64,000 nucleotides of DNA from Halobacillus amylolyticus (GTDB lineage: Bacteria; Bacillota; Bacilli; Bacillales; Halobacillaceae). Every line of letters begins with the position of its first letter. Position 1 is the first letter of the stretch. Below the pieces are notes generated by a model. The model saw only the letters and a program-made list of their open reading frames with translations, searched no databases and was not told where the DNA came from. Positions 34,155 through 44,133 of this stretch are shown in pieces. The translations under genes and the position numbers were made by a program. Location: positions 3,794,001-3,858,000 of the forward strand of contig NZ_CP095075.1 of NCBI RefSeq assembly GCF_022921115.1, given 5' to 3'.

Positions 34155-35699
34155 ATGAGTGATATGCGGATAGGCGGTTTGGCATCCGGGATGGATATTG
34201 ATAAGCTTGTGAACGATTTAATGAGGGCAGAACGCCAGCCTTTGAATAAAATGGAACAAGATAAAACGTGGACGGAATGGCAGCGTGATGCTTATCGTGA
34301 CGTCAATAAGCAGCTTTTTGAGTTAGATAGTATGACACTTGATATGAATCTATCAAAAACCTATCAATCGAAGGAGGTTACTTCGCCATCTGCAGCGATT
34401 AGTGCGGAGGCTTCTTCAAGCGCTGGGGATGGGAATTACAATGTTCAGGTCACTCAGATGGCTACAGCCGCTTATAATTTGAGTGAGACAAGGCTTTCGA
34501 AAGCGGGTGAACAAATTGATCCAACAGCATCATTGTCCTCGCAAGAAAGTAAGTTTGCTAATGGTTTTGATGGGGGTGACTTTACCATTACAACCTATGG
34601 AGAAGATGGTCCTACGACAAAAACGTTCTCTATCGATATGGAGCAGTCGTTAAATGATGTGTTGGATGAGATTAGTAATTCTGACTTAGGCTTACGTGCC
34701 TTTTATGACAGTAGTGCGGACAAGGTTATGATTGAACGTACACAAACAGGTAATTACAATACGGACAATTCGAAGTTTCTAGGTGCCGAGATCGGTTTTG
34801 ATAGTACTACTGCAGGATTTCTTTCTAATACTTTAGGGATAAAAAATGGCGATAATTCTTCTGGGACATGGAAGTTGAATGAAAAAGGCGGTCAGGATGC
34901 TACATTCAAATACAACGGCTCTTTAGAGATTACAACTCATGATAATAATTATACATTAAACGGTGTCACTTTTAACTTTCATGCGGTGATGGAGACGGCA
35001 GTCAATGTAAATGTATCGAACAATATTGACAGTGCTGTTGAGAACATCACGAAGTTTGTAGACAAGTATAATAAAGTCATTGAAAGTTTGAATGAACAAG
35101 TATCAGAGAAACGGTATCGTGATTTTCCTCCTCTCACTGAGAAACAAAAAGAGGATCTGGAAGAGCGGGAGATTGAGCTTTGGGAAGAAAAAGCAAAAAG
35201 CGGGATGCTTCGTAATGATTCTACGATCCAGAACGCCTTATTTGAAATGCGCTCCAATTGGTACAGCACGATTGATACTGGTGGAGAATTTACACAGTTG
35301 TCGCAAATCGGGATTAAAACAAGTTCCGACTATTTAGATGGCGGCAAGCTTTTGATTACAGAGGACGAGCTGCGAGAGGCTCTAAGGGAAGATCCAAGGG
35401 CTGTCCAGGAGTTATTTGCGGGAAACAGTGAAACAGGAAGTAAAGGTATTATTGACAAGTTGGAAGAGACGATCGCTGACACCCGTCAAACCATTGAGCG
35501 TAAAGCCGGGAAACCTACGAGTACCGAAGAAACGTACATGCTGGGCCGGAGACTTGAAGATATGGAAGATCGGATGGAGGCGTTTGAGGATCGTCTTGTT
35601 CAAATTGAGGACCGTTATTGGTCACAATTTGGCCAGATGGAACAAGCCATTCAGCAATTAAACTCTCAGTCCGCCTTTTTGATGTCAAACTTTGGCTAA
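34155..35699 (+). CDS. fliD: Flagellar filament cap protein FliD (HAP2)
   Basis: 514-aa capping protein that guides flagellin polymerisation at the filament tip. N-terminus MRIGGLASGMDIDKLVNDLM and the YNVQVTQMA segment are diagnostic; C-terminal half has the FliD_C region (FVDKYNKVIESLNEQVSEK) and a coiled tail. Heads the fliD-fliS-fliT operon under its own sigma-D promoter. Confidence 0.95.
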   Translation: MSDMRIGGLASGMDIDKLVNDLMRAERQPLNKMEQDKTWTEWQRDAYRDVNKQLFELDSMTLDMNLSKTYQSKEVTSPSAAISAEASSSAGDGNYNVQVTQMATAAYNLSETRLSKAGEQIDPTASLSSQESKFANGFDGGDFTITTYGEDGPTTKTFSIDMEQSLNDVLDEISNSDLGLRAFYDSSADKVMIERTQTGNYNTDNSKFLGAEIGFDSTTAGFLSNTLGIKNGDNSSGTWKLNEKGGQDATFKYNGSLEITTHDNNYTLNGVTFNFHAVMETAVNVNVSNNIDSAVENITKFVDKYNKVIESLNEQVSEKRYRDFPPLTEKQKEDLEEREIELWEEKAKSGMLRNDSTIQNALFEMRSNWYSTIDTGGEFTQLSQIGIKTSSDYLDGGKLLITEDELREALREDPRAVQELFAGNSETGSKGIIDKLEETIADTRQTIERKAGKPTSTEETYMLGRRLEDMEDRMEAFEDRLVQIEDRYWSQFGQMEQAIQQLNSQSAFLMSNFG

Positions 35700-35726
35700 C
35701 ATTTTTTCAAAAGGAGTGTCGGGTAG

Positions 35727-36116
35727 ATGTCGATTCAAGCCTACCAAAATAATTCAGTAGAAACAGCTTCTCCGGGAGAGCTGACGCTTATGTTATACAA
35801 TGGATGTATCAAGTTCATTCGTTCAGCGAAGAAAGCGATAAGCAGTGGTTCCATCGAACAAAAAAACACCTCGATCCAAAAAGCTCAGGCCATTATTCGA
35901 GAGCTAATGCTGACGATGAATCAGGATTATGCTGTATCCAAAGAGGTCCTTCCCCTTTATGATTATATGAACCGTCGGCTGATGGAAGCGAATAGTCAAA
36001 ACGATAGCGCGATTCTTGATGAAGTAGAGGGACTCGTTACTGAGTTCCGTGATACGTGGAAGGAAGTTATTTTGCAAACGAGAAGAGCCCAGCATGGTAC
36101 AGGCGGGAATGCGTAG
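35727..36116 (+). CDS. fliS: Flagellin export chaperone FliS
   Basis: 129-aa helical chaperone that binds the C-terminus of flagellin before export. Seen: AYQNNSVETASPGELTLMLYNGCIKFI, given in part as SPGELTLMLYNGCIKFI, and LYDYMNRRLMEANSQND. Ribosome site AAAAGGAG. Its stop overlaps the next start. Confidence 0.95.
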   Translation: MSIQAYQNNSVETASPGELTLMLYNGCIKFIRSAKKAISSGSIEQKNTSIQKAQAIIRELMLTMNQDYAVSKEVLPLYDYMNRRLMEANSQNDSAILDEVEGLVTEFRDTWKEVILQTRRAQHGTGGNA

Positions 36117-36469
36117 TGGCAATGTGGGAACAGTTTGCATCGATTACTGCACAGCTTGATGAAATGATTCATCAAAGGGTCACAGATCAAAACCGTACGA
36201 AGGTTTTAGAAGAAGTGGACAAGCTTCTGGATCAGCGGGAACAGTTGTTAACAAGTCTTCCGCAGCCGCAAACATCAGAGGAGCAAGCGATTGTCGAAAG
36301 AATTATCAAAAGAGAACCGGCAATGAATCAAAAGCTTGAATTTTTGCTGAACGATTTGAAGGTGGATTTACGCAACATGAAAAAGCAGAAATCCAGCAAG
36401 CAGCGCTATACAAATCCCTATCAAAGTGTTTCGACTTATGATGGGATGTTTATGGACCACAAAAAGTAA
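36116..36469 (+). CDS. fliT: FliT-like flagellar chaperone
   Basis: 117-aa protein immediately after fliS, in the fliT position. Helical and charged, with ITAQLDEMIHQRV and KLLDQREQLLTSLPQP, consistent with FliT, the chaperone of FliD. GTG at 36116 shares a base with the fliS stop and has GGCGGG upstream; ATG at 36122 is an alternative. Sequence similarity is low, so the name leans on position. Confidence 0.72.
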   Translation: MAMWEQFASITAQLDEMIHQRVTDQNRTKVLEEVDKLLDQREQLLTSLPQPQTSEEQAIVERIIKREPAMNQKLEFLLNDLKVDLRNMKKQKSSKQRYTNPYQSVSTYDGMFMDHKK

Positions 36470-36481
36470 TAGGAGACGATT

Positions 36482-36865
36482 ATGTCAGAATTAACAGCTT
36501 CTCAACATCATATGCTAAAAGAATATAAACAATTGTTAGCGGTCATTAGTGAAGGATTCGAATACTTAGAAAAGAATTTAGATAAAGAAGCACCTCCTCA
36601 AGCACAACAGGTGTTTGAAGATGTGTTAGTTGCTTTTCAACAGCTAAGCCATACACATGAGCAAATTCTTGAGCTTCTTCACGAAGATGCACGCACAAGA
36701 GAGCTTGTGAACGAGTTTCACGATATCGTCAAGCTGCTTGAAAAATGGTTCATACTAGGAACCAATCAAGAAAAGCGTCAATTACTCATACAAGAGGTCG
36801 TTCCTGTTTATGAAAGCTGGCGCTCACGGATGCAGTCCTTCATTAATCCATATACGGCCCATTAA
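36482..36865 (+). CDS. Helical hypothetical protein of the fliDST operon
   Basis: 127-aa protein not recognised. It is predicted all-helical from pattern (HHMLKEYKQLLAVISEGFEYL, given in part: MLKEYKQLLAVISEGF), acidic, without membrane segment. It follows fliT by 12 nt with an AGGAG site, so it is probably the last gene of the operon and may also be a flagellar chaperone-like protein. Confidence 0.6.
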   Translation: MSELTASQHHMLKEYKQLLAVISEGFEYLEKNLDKEAPPQAQQVFEDVLVAFQQLSHTHEQILELLHEDARTRELVNEFHDIVKLLEKWFILGTNQEKRQLLIQEVVPVYESWRSRMQSFINPYTAH

Positions 36866-37079
36866 GGGATCAGAGGTACCTTGTTTATATAAAAATGAGG
36901 TGCTTCTTTTTCTAATAAAAATTCCCCTTTCTTTTTAGAAAATATTCTGTCGTATTTGCATTCATATGTGTCTGTTGTTGTCAAAAAGGTAATTATCATG
37001 CGTTGATAACGCTCATTTCCGCGGTGATCTCCTAGGTTCCAGCATTTACCGACACTATTTCGTCAAAAAATTCCGAAAG

Positions 37080-37117
37080 TTTATGCAGGAATGAGGCAGG
37101 GTATGGTAGAATATAAA
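37080..37117 (+). promoter_or_regulatory. hpf: Overlapping sigma-B and sigma-H promoters for hpf
   Basis: Sigma-B: GTTTAT (37080-37085), 14-nt spacer, GGGTAT (37100-37105). Sigma-H: GCAGGAATG, 12-nt spacer, GTAGAATAT, near-perfect to RnAGGAWWW-N12-RnnGAATww. B. subtilis hpf (yvyD) is known to be under both factors. Confidence 0.8.
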
Positions 37118-37147
37118 CTACATAAGGATGAAAGGAGGACACTTGTA

Positions 37148-37702
37148 ATGAATTACAATATTCGTGGTGAAAATCTTGAGGTGACTGATTCCATAAAGGA
37201 ATATGTGGAGAAAAAGGTGGGCAAACTTGAACGCTATTTTGACACTCCCCTTACTTCAGAGGTTCACGTAAATTTAAGTGTCTATAATGATGAGCAGACA
37301 ATTGAGGTAACAATCCCGATGAAGAACTTGCTTCTTCGTGCAGAGGAACACAATACTGACTTATACGCTGCCATCGACCTTGTGGTGGATAAACTTGAAA
37401 GACAAATCCGAAAGCATAAAACAAAAGTCAATCGGAGGTCTCGCCAAGAAGGTGCTCCTAAATACGTCTTTGCTGAACTGGAAAGGGAAGCACAACAACA
37501 ACAGCTTGCAGTAGAAGATGAATCTGATATTGAAATTGTAAAAACGAAGCGTTTTGATCTTAAACCAATGGATAGTGAAGAAGCAGCACTCCAAATGGAT
37601 ATGCTTGGACACGCATTCTATGTGTTTACCAATTCATTAACAGACGAAACAAATATTGTTTATAAACGTCGAGATGGTCGTTATGGCTTAATCGAAACGT
37701 AA
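37148..37702 (+). CDS. hpf: Ribosome hibernation promoting factor, long form
   Basis: 184-aa long HPF (YvyD). It dimerises 70S ribosomes into inactive 100S particles in stationary phase. N-terminal S30AE domain (MNYNIRGENLEVTDSIKEYV) and C-terminal dimerisation domain (VKTKRFDLKPMDSEEAALQMDMLGHAFYVF, given in part: RFDLKPMDSEEAALQM) are both present. ATG at 37148 has GAAAGGAGG upstream. Confidence 0.95.
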   Translation: MNYNIRGENLEVTDSIKEYVEKKVGKLERYFDTPLTSEVHVNLSVYNDEQTIEVTIPMKNLLLRAEEHNTDLYAAIDLVVDKLERQIRKHKTKVNRRSRQEGAPKYVFAELEREAQQQQLAVEDESDIEIVKTKRFDLKPMDSEEAALQMDMLGHAFYVFTNSLTDETNIVYKRRDGRYGLIET

Positions 37703-37724
37703 TAAGGCATTCTTTAAAAACCGG

Positions 37725-37759
37725 CAGCAGCCCTGAAAACACAGGGCTGCTGTTTTTTT
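37725..37759 (+). terminator. Terminator of hpf
   Basis: CAGCAGCCCTG/CAGGGCTGCTG perfect stem followed by seven T residues. Confidence 0.93.
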
Positions 37760-37997
37760 GTTGGGAGAACCTTTACTAGTAGTATCTTATGTACGTTAAT
37801 AAGGCTCTGCTTTTGTTGCGAAAAGTATAAATTACTTACATTTTATATTCCCGTATTGACGAGAAAGGCCTTTTTACGTCGTAAAAACCCGTTTTATGAA
37901 ATCAAAAGATTAACTGAAGCGGAGAACCATGCATTTTTCTTCCTATATAAATGGTGTTATAAATGAGTTGTACCATACCTGCCAGGGAGGCGAACCA

Positions 37998-38198
37998 ATG
38001 AAAAATACTTATATGTGCTCCGACTGTGCTCATCTTTATCAAAAGATGCAGCAACAGGAAGAAACCATTGCCCAGCTTGTTGAAATTATCGGTGTCACGA
38101 ATCGCCGTGTTTACGATCTTGATCAGAGACAGCTAGGCATGGCGCATGAGCTTATTCGTGAGCGTCAACCCCGTTTTGTTACCTCTTCTACCTCTTAA
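37998..38198 (+). CDS. Small hypothetical protein with CxxC
   Basis: 66-aa protein, not recognised. It has one CSDC pair near the N-terminus (YMCSDCAHLYQKM) followed by a helix (QQEETIAQLVEIIGVTNRRVYDL). Ribosome site GGGAGG is good and a terminator-like hairpin follows, so it is probably a real single gene between hpf and secA. Confidence 0.6.
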   Translation: MKNTYMCSDCAHLYQKMQQQEETIAQLVEIIGVTNRRVYDLDQRQLGMAHELIRERQPRFVTSSTS

Positions 38199-38210
38199 TC
38201 GCCTCCTCCA

Positions 38211-38245
38211 AATAGACAATCCATCCCCGGATTGTCTATTTGTCT
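38211..38245 (+). terminator. Terminator-like hairpin after the small CxxC gene
   Basis: AATAGACAATCC/GGATTGTCTATT, 12-bp perfect stem, followed by TTGTCTGTTATTT, a weak T tract. Confidence 0.65.
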
Positions 38246-38277
38246 GTTATTTGAATGAAACTTGTCCAGGTTCGGGG

Positions 38278-38332
38278 CTAAGGGAAGGGGGCTTTACGCA
38301 TTTCGTGTTTGTTGTCAGCCTGCTTCCCTTAG
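38278..38332 (+). other. Hairpin in the secA upstream region
   Basis: CTAAGGGAAG (38278-38287) and CTTCCCTTAG (38323-38332) are perfect inverted copies, with inner GGCT/AGCC pairing. No T tract follows. It could be part of the secA leader. Confidence 0.45.
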
Positions 38333-38398
38333 TGTTATGATAATGATTGGATTATACTATTCAACCGAAGATTGGAAATCAATAGAGGAGCGGTTGCA

Positions 38399-40915
38399 AT
38401 GCTTGGAACTTTAAAGAAAATATTTGGTGATGATAATACACGTCAGCTCAAGCGTCTGGGAAAAATAGCTGAGCAAATTGATGCCCTAGAATCTGATATG
38501 GAGAAGTTATCAGATGATGGGTTAAGAGAGAAAACAAATGAATTTAAACAACGCTATGAAAAAGGCGAAAAACTGGATGATATGCTAGTTGAAGCCTTTG
38601 CGGTCGTCCGTGAAGGTTCTAAACGTGTGCTTAATATGCGCCCGTTTACGGTTCAGCTTATAGGCGGGAATGCTTTACATGAAGGTAATATTGCCGAGAT
38701 GAAGACAGGGGAAGGGAAGACCCTCGCCTCTACCATGCCTGCCTATCTTAATGCCATTACGGGTAAAGGTGTACACATTATTACAGTCAATGATTATTTG
38801 GCAAGCCGTGACGCAACAGAAATGGGTGAGCTTTATAAATTTCTTGGACTGACAGTCGGTCTCAATACGAATGGATTGTCTAAGGATGAGAAGCGTGAAG
38901 CTTATGCTGCTGATATTACGTATGGCACAAACAATGAATTCGGCTTCGATTATTTGCGCGATAATATGGTTTTATATAAAGAGCAAATGGTTCAGCGTCC
39001 GCTTCATTTTGCCATTATTGATGAGGTGGACTCGATCCTAATCGATGAAGCTCGTACCCCGCTAATTATATCTGGTACGGCTTCGAAATCAGCTGATCTC
39101 TACCAATCGGCAAATTCGTTTGTTCGACTGCTTAGCGGTGAAGAAGACTTTACTTATGACGAAAAAACGAAAAACGTTCAATTGACGGAAGAAGGAATCA
39201 ATAAGGCGGAGAAGTTTTTTAAGATTGAAAACTTGTTCGACCTATCCAATGTATCACTGATTCATCACATTAATCAGTCATTAAAAGCTCATGTAACCAT
39301 GCATCGCGACACCGATTACGTCGTTGATGAAGGTGAAGTAGTGATCGTTGACCAATTCACTGGGCGCCTGATGAAAGGCCGCCGTTATAGTGATGGTTTG
39401 CACCAATCGATCGAGGCAAAAGAAGGTCTGGAAATTCAAAATGAAAGCATGACCTTAGCATCGATTACCTTCCAGAACCTTTTCCGTATGTATGAAAAAT
39501 TATCTGGAATGACGGGGACAGCGAAAACGGAAGAAGAAGAATTCATGAACATTTATAATATGCGGGTTGTCATGATTCCGACGAACAAGCCGATCGTTCG
39601 TGATGATAAAGCCGATCTCGTGTATAAAACGATGGATGGGAAATTCAAAGCTGTTGTCGAGGATATTAAAGAACGTTACCAAAACGGACAGCCTGTGCTT
39701 GTCGGGACAGTTGCTGTTGAGACGTCTGAGATCATTTCGCGTTATTTAACAAAAGCGAAAGTACCGCACAATGTGTTAAACGCGAAGAACCACTTCCGTG
39801 AAGCAGAGATCATTGAGAACGCTGGTCAAAAAAGTGCTGTTACTATTGCAACGAACATGGCTGGACGTGGTACAGACATTAAACTAGGAGAAGGCGTTAT
39901 TGAAGCAGGAGGTCTTGCCGTTATCGGTACAGAACGACATGAGTCTCGTCGGATCGATAACCAGCTTCGTGGCCGTTCAGGGCGTCAAGGTGATCCTGGT
40001 ATGTCGCAATTTTATCTAGCCACAGATGATGAGTTAATGCGTCGCTTCGCTTCAGATAATATGCGCAGTATGATGGAACGTCTAGGCATGGATGATACCC
40101 AGCCTATTGAAAGTAAAATGATTTCCCGTGCCGTTGAATCTGCTCAAAAACGAGTGGAGGGCAATAACTTTGACGCACGTAAAACAGTACTTTCCTATGA
40201 TGATGTACTTCGTCAGCAGCGTGAAGTGATCTATAAACAGCGTTATGAAGTGCTGACTTCAGAGAACTTGCGGGAGATTATTGAACAGATGATTGAACGT
40301 ACTGTTGCAGAAACCGTTCAAGTTCATACGGCAGATGAAGAAGATGAAAACTGGGATCATGCAGCTATTGTTGAGTATCTTCGTGCCAATCTCCTTGAAG
40401 AAGGTGACATTACGGTAAGTGATCTGAAAGGGAAAGAGCCTGAGGAAATGCAGGAGCTCATTTTGGAAAAAGTGAAGATGCGCTATGACGAGAAAGAGGA
40501 AGAACTTTCAGAGGAACAAATGAGAGAGTTCGAAAAAGTCATCTTGCTGCGCTCCGTCGACCAAAAATGGATGGACCATATTGACCAAATGGACCAGCTT
40601 CGTCAGGGAATTCATTTGCGTGCTTACGGTCAAAATGATCCACTGCGCGAATACCAATTTGAAGGCTTTAGTATGTTTGAAAAGATGGTCAAAACGATCG
40701 ATGAAGAAGTAGCGCGTTATATCATGAAAGCTCAAATTAGAAGCAACCTGCAGCGTGAAGAAGTTGCCCAGGGAGCAAAAGCTGTTTCGAGCGGAAGTGA
40801 AGAAAGTAAAGAAAGTAAAAAGAAATCGCCTTATGTGAAGAAGGATACTGTTGGGCGTAATGACCCTTGTCCATGCGGCAGTGGTAAAAAGTATAAAAAC
40901 TGTCACGGAAAGTAA
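38399..40915 (+). CDS. secA: Preprotein translocase ATPase SecA
   Basis: 838-aa motor of the Sec pathway. Walker [12 protein letters not shown] (about 100), DEAD-type [15 protein letters not shown], the [13 protein letters not shown] helicase motif, [13 protein letters not shown], and a C-terminal zinc motif ([13 protein letters not shown]) for membrane and SecB-type contacts. Length equals typical Bacillus SecA. The AGAGGAG site supports ATG at 38399. Confidence 0.97.
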   Translation: MLGTLKKIFGDDNTRQLKRLGKIAEQIDALESDMEKLSDDGLREKTNEFKQRYEKGEKLDDMLVEAFAVVREGSKRVLNMRPFTVQLIGGNALHEGNIAEMKTGEGKTLASTMPAYLNAITGKGVHIITVNDYLASRDATEMGELYKFLGLTVGLNTNGLSKDEKREAYAADITYGTNNEFGFDYLRDNMVLYKEQMVQRPLHFAIIDEVDSILIDEARTPLIISGTASKSADLYQSANSFVRLLSGEEDFTYDEKTKNVQLTEEGINKAEKFFKIENLFDLSNVSLIHHINQSLKAHVTMHRDTDYVVDEGEVVIVDQFTGRLMKGRRYSDGLHQSIEAKEGLEIQNESMTLASITFQNLFRMYEKLSGMTGTAKTEEEEFMNIYNMRVVMIPTNKPIVRDDKADLVYKTMDGKFKAVVEDIKERYQNGQPVLVGTVAVETSEIISRYLTKAKVPHNVLNAKNHFREAEIIENAGQKSAVTIATNMAGRGTDIKLGEGVIEAGGLAVIGTERHESRRIDNQLRGRSGRQGDPGMSQFYLATDDELMRRFASDNMRSMMERLGMDDTQPIESKMISRAVESAQKRVEGNNFDARKTVLSYDDVLRQQREVIYKQRYEVLTSENLREIIEQMIERTVAETVQVHTADEEDENWDHAAIVEYLRANLLEEGDITVSDLKGKEPEEMQELILEKVKMRYDEKEEELSEEQMREFEKVILLRSVDQKWMDHIDQMDQLRQGIHLRAYGQNDPLREYQFEGFSMFEKMVKTIDEEVARYIMKAQIRSNLQREEVAQGAKAVSSGSEESKESKKKSPYVKKDTVGRNDPCPCGSGKKYKNCHGK

Positions 40916-40991
40916 TAGGATGAGGCACTCTCTGCTTTTTTTAGGGGGTGTCTTGCCTTGTGTTTAACGAACGTTAATAGGAGTGATCTAG

Positions 40992-42093
40992 ATGGATATG
41001 GCAGAAATTCGCCACGAGTTAGATAATACAGCTAAGCAGTTAGCTGATTTCAGGGGGTCTCTTTGACGCCGATCAAAAGAAGACACGCATTGCTGAGCTT
41101 GAAGAACAAATGACTGAGCCCGGATTTTGGGATGATCAGGATACTGCTCAAACAGTGATCAACGAAGTAAACGCTTTGAAGGGACTGGTCCACACCCTTG
41201 AGGATCACGAGGAAACCCATGAGAACCTTGAAGTATCTTATGAGTTGGTTAAGGAAGAAGAGGATGAAGATCTTCGCGCAGAACTTGAAGAACAAGTTGG
41301 GAAATTGGCATCTGACTTAAAACAATTTGAGCTCAACATTTTGTTAAGTGAACCTTATGATAAAAACAATGCGATCCTTGAACTGCATCCAGGTGCAGGT
41401 GGGACCGAGTCTCAAGACTGGGCAAGCATGCTTTTGCGTATGTATACAAGATGGGCGGAGAAAAAAGGGTTCTCTGTACAAACAATGGATTATCTTGCTG
41501 GAGATGAAGCGGGTGTGAAAAGTGTTACCCTCCTTATTAAAGGCCACAATGCATACGGTTATTTGAAAGCTGAAAAAGGGGTACACCGTCTCGTGCGAAT
41601 CTCACCATTTGATTCTTCCGGCCGGCGCCACACTTCATTTGTTTCGTGTGAAATCATGCCGGAGTTTAATGACGAAATTGAGATTGATGTGCGGACAGAG
41701 GACTTGAAAATCGACACCTACCGTTCAAGCGGGGCCGGTGGACAGCACGTTAACACGACAGATTCAGCTGTTCGAATTACCCACCTTCCTACAAACACGG
41801 TGGTTACTTGTCAGTCTGAACGTTCTCAAATCAAAAACCGTGACCAGGCAATGAAGATGTTGAAGTCTAAGCTTTACCAACTGGAGATCGAGCGTCAGCA
41901 AGCTGAAATTGATGACATCCGTGGTGAGCAGAAAGAAATCGGCTGGGGCAGTCAAATTCGTTCTTACGTTTTTCATCCTTATTCCATGGTCAAAGATCAC
42001 CGTACGAATGTAGAAAACGGAAACTCTCAGGCTGTTATGGATGGCGAACTCGATAAATTTATTAATGCTTATTTACGATCTAAAATGAATTAA
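40992..42093 (+). CDS. prfB: Peptide chain release factor 2 with programmed +1 frameshift
   Basis: RF2, which reads UGA and UAA. Coding is join(40992-41063, 41065-42093), 366 aa, the B. subtilis length. The first 24 codons end LADFRGSL followed by in-frame TGA at 41064-41066; the AGGGGG internal Shine-Dalgarno before TCT-CTT-TGA-C is the standard autoregulatory frameshift site, and skipping T41064 continues DADQKK. GGQ catalytic motif in [10 protein letters not shown] and the SPF anticodon-like tripeptide in RISPFDSSG are present. Confidence 0.95.
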
Positions 42094-42102
42094 CCGTTGC
42101 CT

Positions 42103-42131
42103 CCCTTGTCATTCTTAGACAGGGGATTTTT
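42103..42131 (+). terminator. Terminator of prfB
   Basis: CCCTTGTC/GACAGGGG stem followed by ATTTTTC. Confidence 0.75.
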
Positions 42132-42134
42132 CAT

Positions 42135-42190
42135 TTTTACGGATATATTTCAAAATCGCGGTTATATTTTGAATTTCGCGGATATAATGG
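42135..42190. repeat. Short imperfect tandem repeats downstream of prfB
   Basis: Three units of about 21 nt: ACGGATATATTTC, TCGCGGTTATATTTTG and TCGCGGATATAATGG. Each holds CGG(A/T)TATA. The function is unknown; low complexity cannot be excluded. Confidence 0.35.
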
Positions 42191-42340
42191 ACAAATCATG
42201 GGTAAAACTGAATCATGGCTAAAGCACAGAAATTACAGAAATCACGCACCCCAAACTTCACCCACCTTGCCATTCTGTCATTTTCAAGCAAACTTTGCTA
42301 TTCTAATTAGAAACAGCTACATATTTGAAAGGCGGTATCC

Positions 42341-43222
42341 ATGATGAAGGTGAAAAAAGCAATTATTCCTGCAGCTGGATTGGGGACACGTTTTCTTCCA
42401 GCTACGAAAGCGATGCCAAAAGAAATGCTTCCAATTGTCGACAAGCCGACAATTCAATATATCGTCGAAGAAGCCATCGCTTCAGGGATTGAGGATATCA
42501 TCATTGTGACGGGCAAAGGGAAACGCGCGATTGAAGATCATTTTGATCACGCGTTTGAACTTGAAGACAACCTCTATAAAAAAGGAAAACTGGATTTACT
42601 TGAGAGAGTAAAGCGTCCGGGTGCAGTGGATATTCATTATATCCGGCAAAAGGAACCAAAAGGGCTTGGACATGCCGTTTGGTGTGCTAGGAAGTTTATT
42701 GGCAATGAACCGTTTGCTGTACTGCTAGGTGATGATATCGTCGAATCACAAGAGCCATGTTTAAGGCAGCTAATGGATCAACACGAGAAGACAGGGGCTT
42801 CCATTATTGGGGTGAAACAAGTTCCAGAGGAAGAAACCTATCGATACGGGATTATTTCTCCTAACGATCAAAGTGGGCGTCGTTACCAAGTTGAGCACTT
42901 TGTTGAAAAGCCCAAAGTGGGTGAAGCTCCGTCAAATTTAGCCATTATGGGACGCTACATCCTGACACCGGAAATTATGGACCTGCTTGATAGTCAAGGA
43001 GAAGGGGCAGGAGGAGAAATTCAGCTGACTGATGCAATCGAACGCTTAAATGAGAGCCAGCGTGTGTATGGTTATGAGTTTGAAGGTCAACGGTATGATG
43101 TCGGAGACCAATTAGGATATATAAAAACTACAATAGCCATGGCACTTGAGCGTAAGGATATGCATGACGAGGTTTTATCAGCCATTCATGAAATTGTTGA
43201 AAAGGAAGCATCAAAATCATAA
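42341..43222 (+). CDS. galU: UTP-glucose-1-phosphate uridylyltransferase
   Basis: 293-aa UDP-glucose pyrophosphorylase (GtaB in B. subtilis). It supplies UDP-glucose for teichoic acid glucosylation and glycolipids. Motifs: [26 protein letters not shown] (given in part: [20 protein letters not shown]), [23 protein letters not shown] and [17 protein letters not shown] ribosome site; ATG at 42344 is an alternative start. Confidence 0.94.
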   Translation: MMKVKKAIIPAAGLGTRFLPATKAMPKEMLPIVDKPTIQYIVEEAIASGIEDIIIVTGKGKRAIEDHFDHAFELEDNLYKKGKLDLLERVKRPGAVDIHYIRQKEPKGLGHAVWCARKFIGNEPFAVLLGDDIVESQEPCLRQLMDQHEKTGASIIGVKQVPEEETYRYGIISPNDQSGRRYQVEHFVEKPKVGEAPSNLAIMGRYILTPEIMDLLDSQGEGAGGEIQLTDAIERLNESQRVYGYEFEGQRYDVGDQLGYIKTTIAMALERKDMHDEVLSAIHEIVEKEASKS

Positions 43223-43372
43223 AGACGGTTACACTATAAAAACAGATCTCTCTCTAGGTCTTATTTTAGCGGTGTTTAGAAGGAATCATTAGCAGAAGAT
43301 GGTTTTAAAGGAATTAATTTGGGTTATACTAGAAATTATCATGACAATTTTTGTCTTCAAGGAGGTACAGTA

Positions 43373-43741
43373 ATGAATAAAAAATTATTGACAGCATTGT
43401 TTGGAACCGCGTTAGTCTTAGGTGCCTGCGGAGGCGGAGGCGGCGGTGAGGAAGGAGCTGAATCTGGTGGAGGAGATACCGGAGGCTCAACGGGTGAGGA
43501 GCAAGCAGCCGGAGATGTCAATGTACAAGCAGCGGAACAAGCATATGAACAAACATGCGCAAGCTGCCACGGTGGAGACCTTACAGGAGCAGTAGGTCCT
43601 GGTTTAACTCAAATCGGATCTAAATACTCGGCAGAGGAAATTGCAGATATTATTAATAATGGTAAAGGTCAAATGCCTGCACAAGGCGGAAATGTAGAAA
43701 ATGTTGAGAACTTGGCTAATTGGTTAGCTTCAAAGAAATAA
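43373..43741 (+). CDS. cccB: Cytochrome c-551 (lipoprotein)
   Basis: 122-aa small cytochrome c anchored as a lipoprotein: lipobox LVLGAC, a Gly/Glu-rich linker, and the haem site CASCH (about 60) with the distal Met in GQMPAQGG. Same neighbourhood as B. subtilis cccB (prfB-cccB-ftsE). Role in the outer-face respiratory chain. Confidence 0.92.
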   Translation: MNKKLLTALFGTALVLGACGGGGGGEEGAESGGGDTGGSTGEEQAAGDVNVQAAEQAYEQTCASCHGGDLTGAVGPGLTQIGSKYSAEEIADIINNGKGQMPAQGGNVENVENLANWLASKK

Positions 43742-43757
43742 CAGGCTATACTTAATG

Positions 43758-43787
43758 AACCCGGCTGAATTTCAGCCGGGTTTTTTT
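43758..43787 (+). terminator. Terminator of cccB
   Basis: AACCCGGCTGAA/TTCAGCCGGGTT followed by TTTTT. Confidence 0.93.
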
Positions 43788-44133
43788 GCGACTTTAGGAC
43801 TATTTTTGATGAATTGAAGGCATGAAAATCTGTGTTTTTTACATAAGCACCACATAAGCTTCACGATGTTTCCATTAGAAGAACCTGTTTTTGACCTCTT
43901 ATATTACGGTATTTTACCATGATTATCTTCTCTAACACTTAGCAGGATTTTTAAAAGATTTGGCGAATTTTATCTGTCTAACAAGACTTTTGAAATGAAA
44001 TTGTAATAATTTTATGTCTAAAAATATCGAAATTAGATGTTATAATGAACGAGGACTTGTGACTTTACGTTACAGTGAGTGAAGAAGTAACAGCTTAGAG
44101 TGACAACAACTAAGGAGTTAAGGTGATCGGAAT
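43788..44133 (+). other. Intergenic stretch upstream of ftsE
   Basis: AT-rich, no reading frame of note. An extended -10, TGTTATAAT (44038-44046), lies about 90 nt before ftsE and is the likely promoter. Nothing else seen. Confidence 0.5.

Noticed and set aside
41050..41066. In-frame stop early in prfB as a broken gene
   Set aside because: It is the standard programmed +1 frameshift site of RF2 genes.
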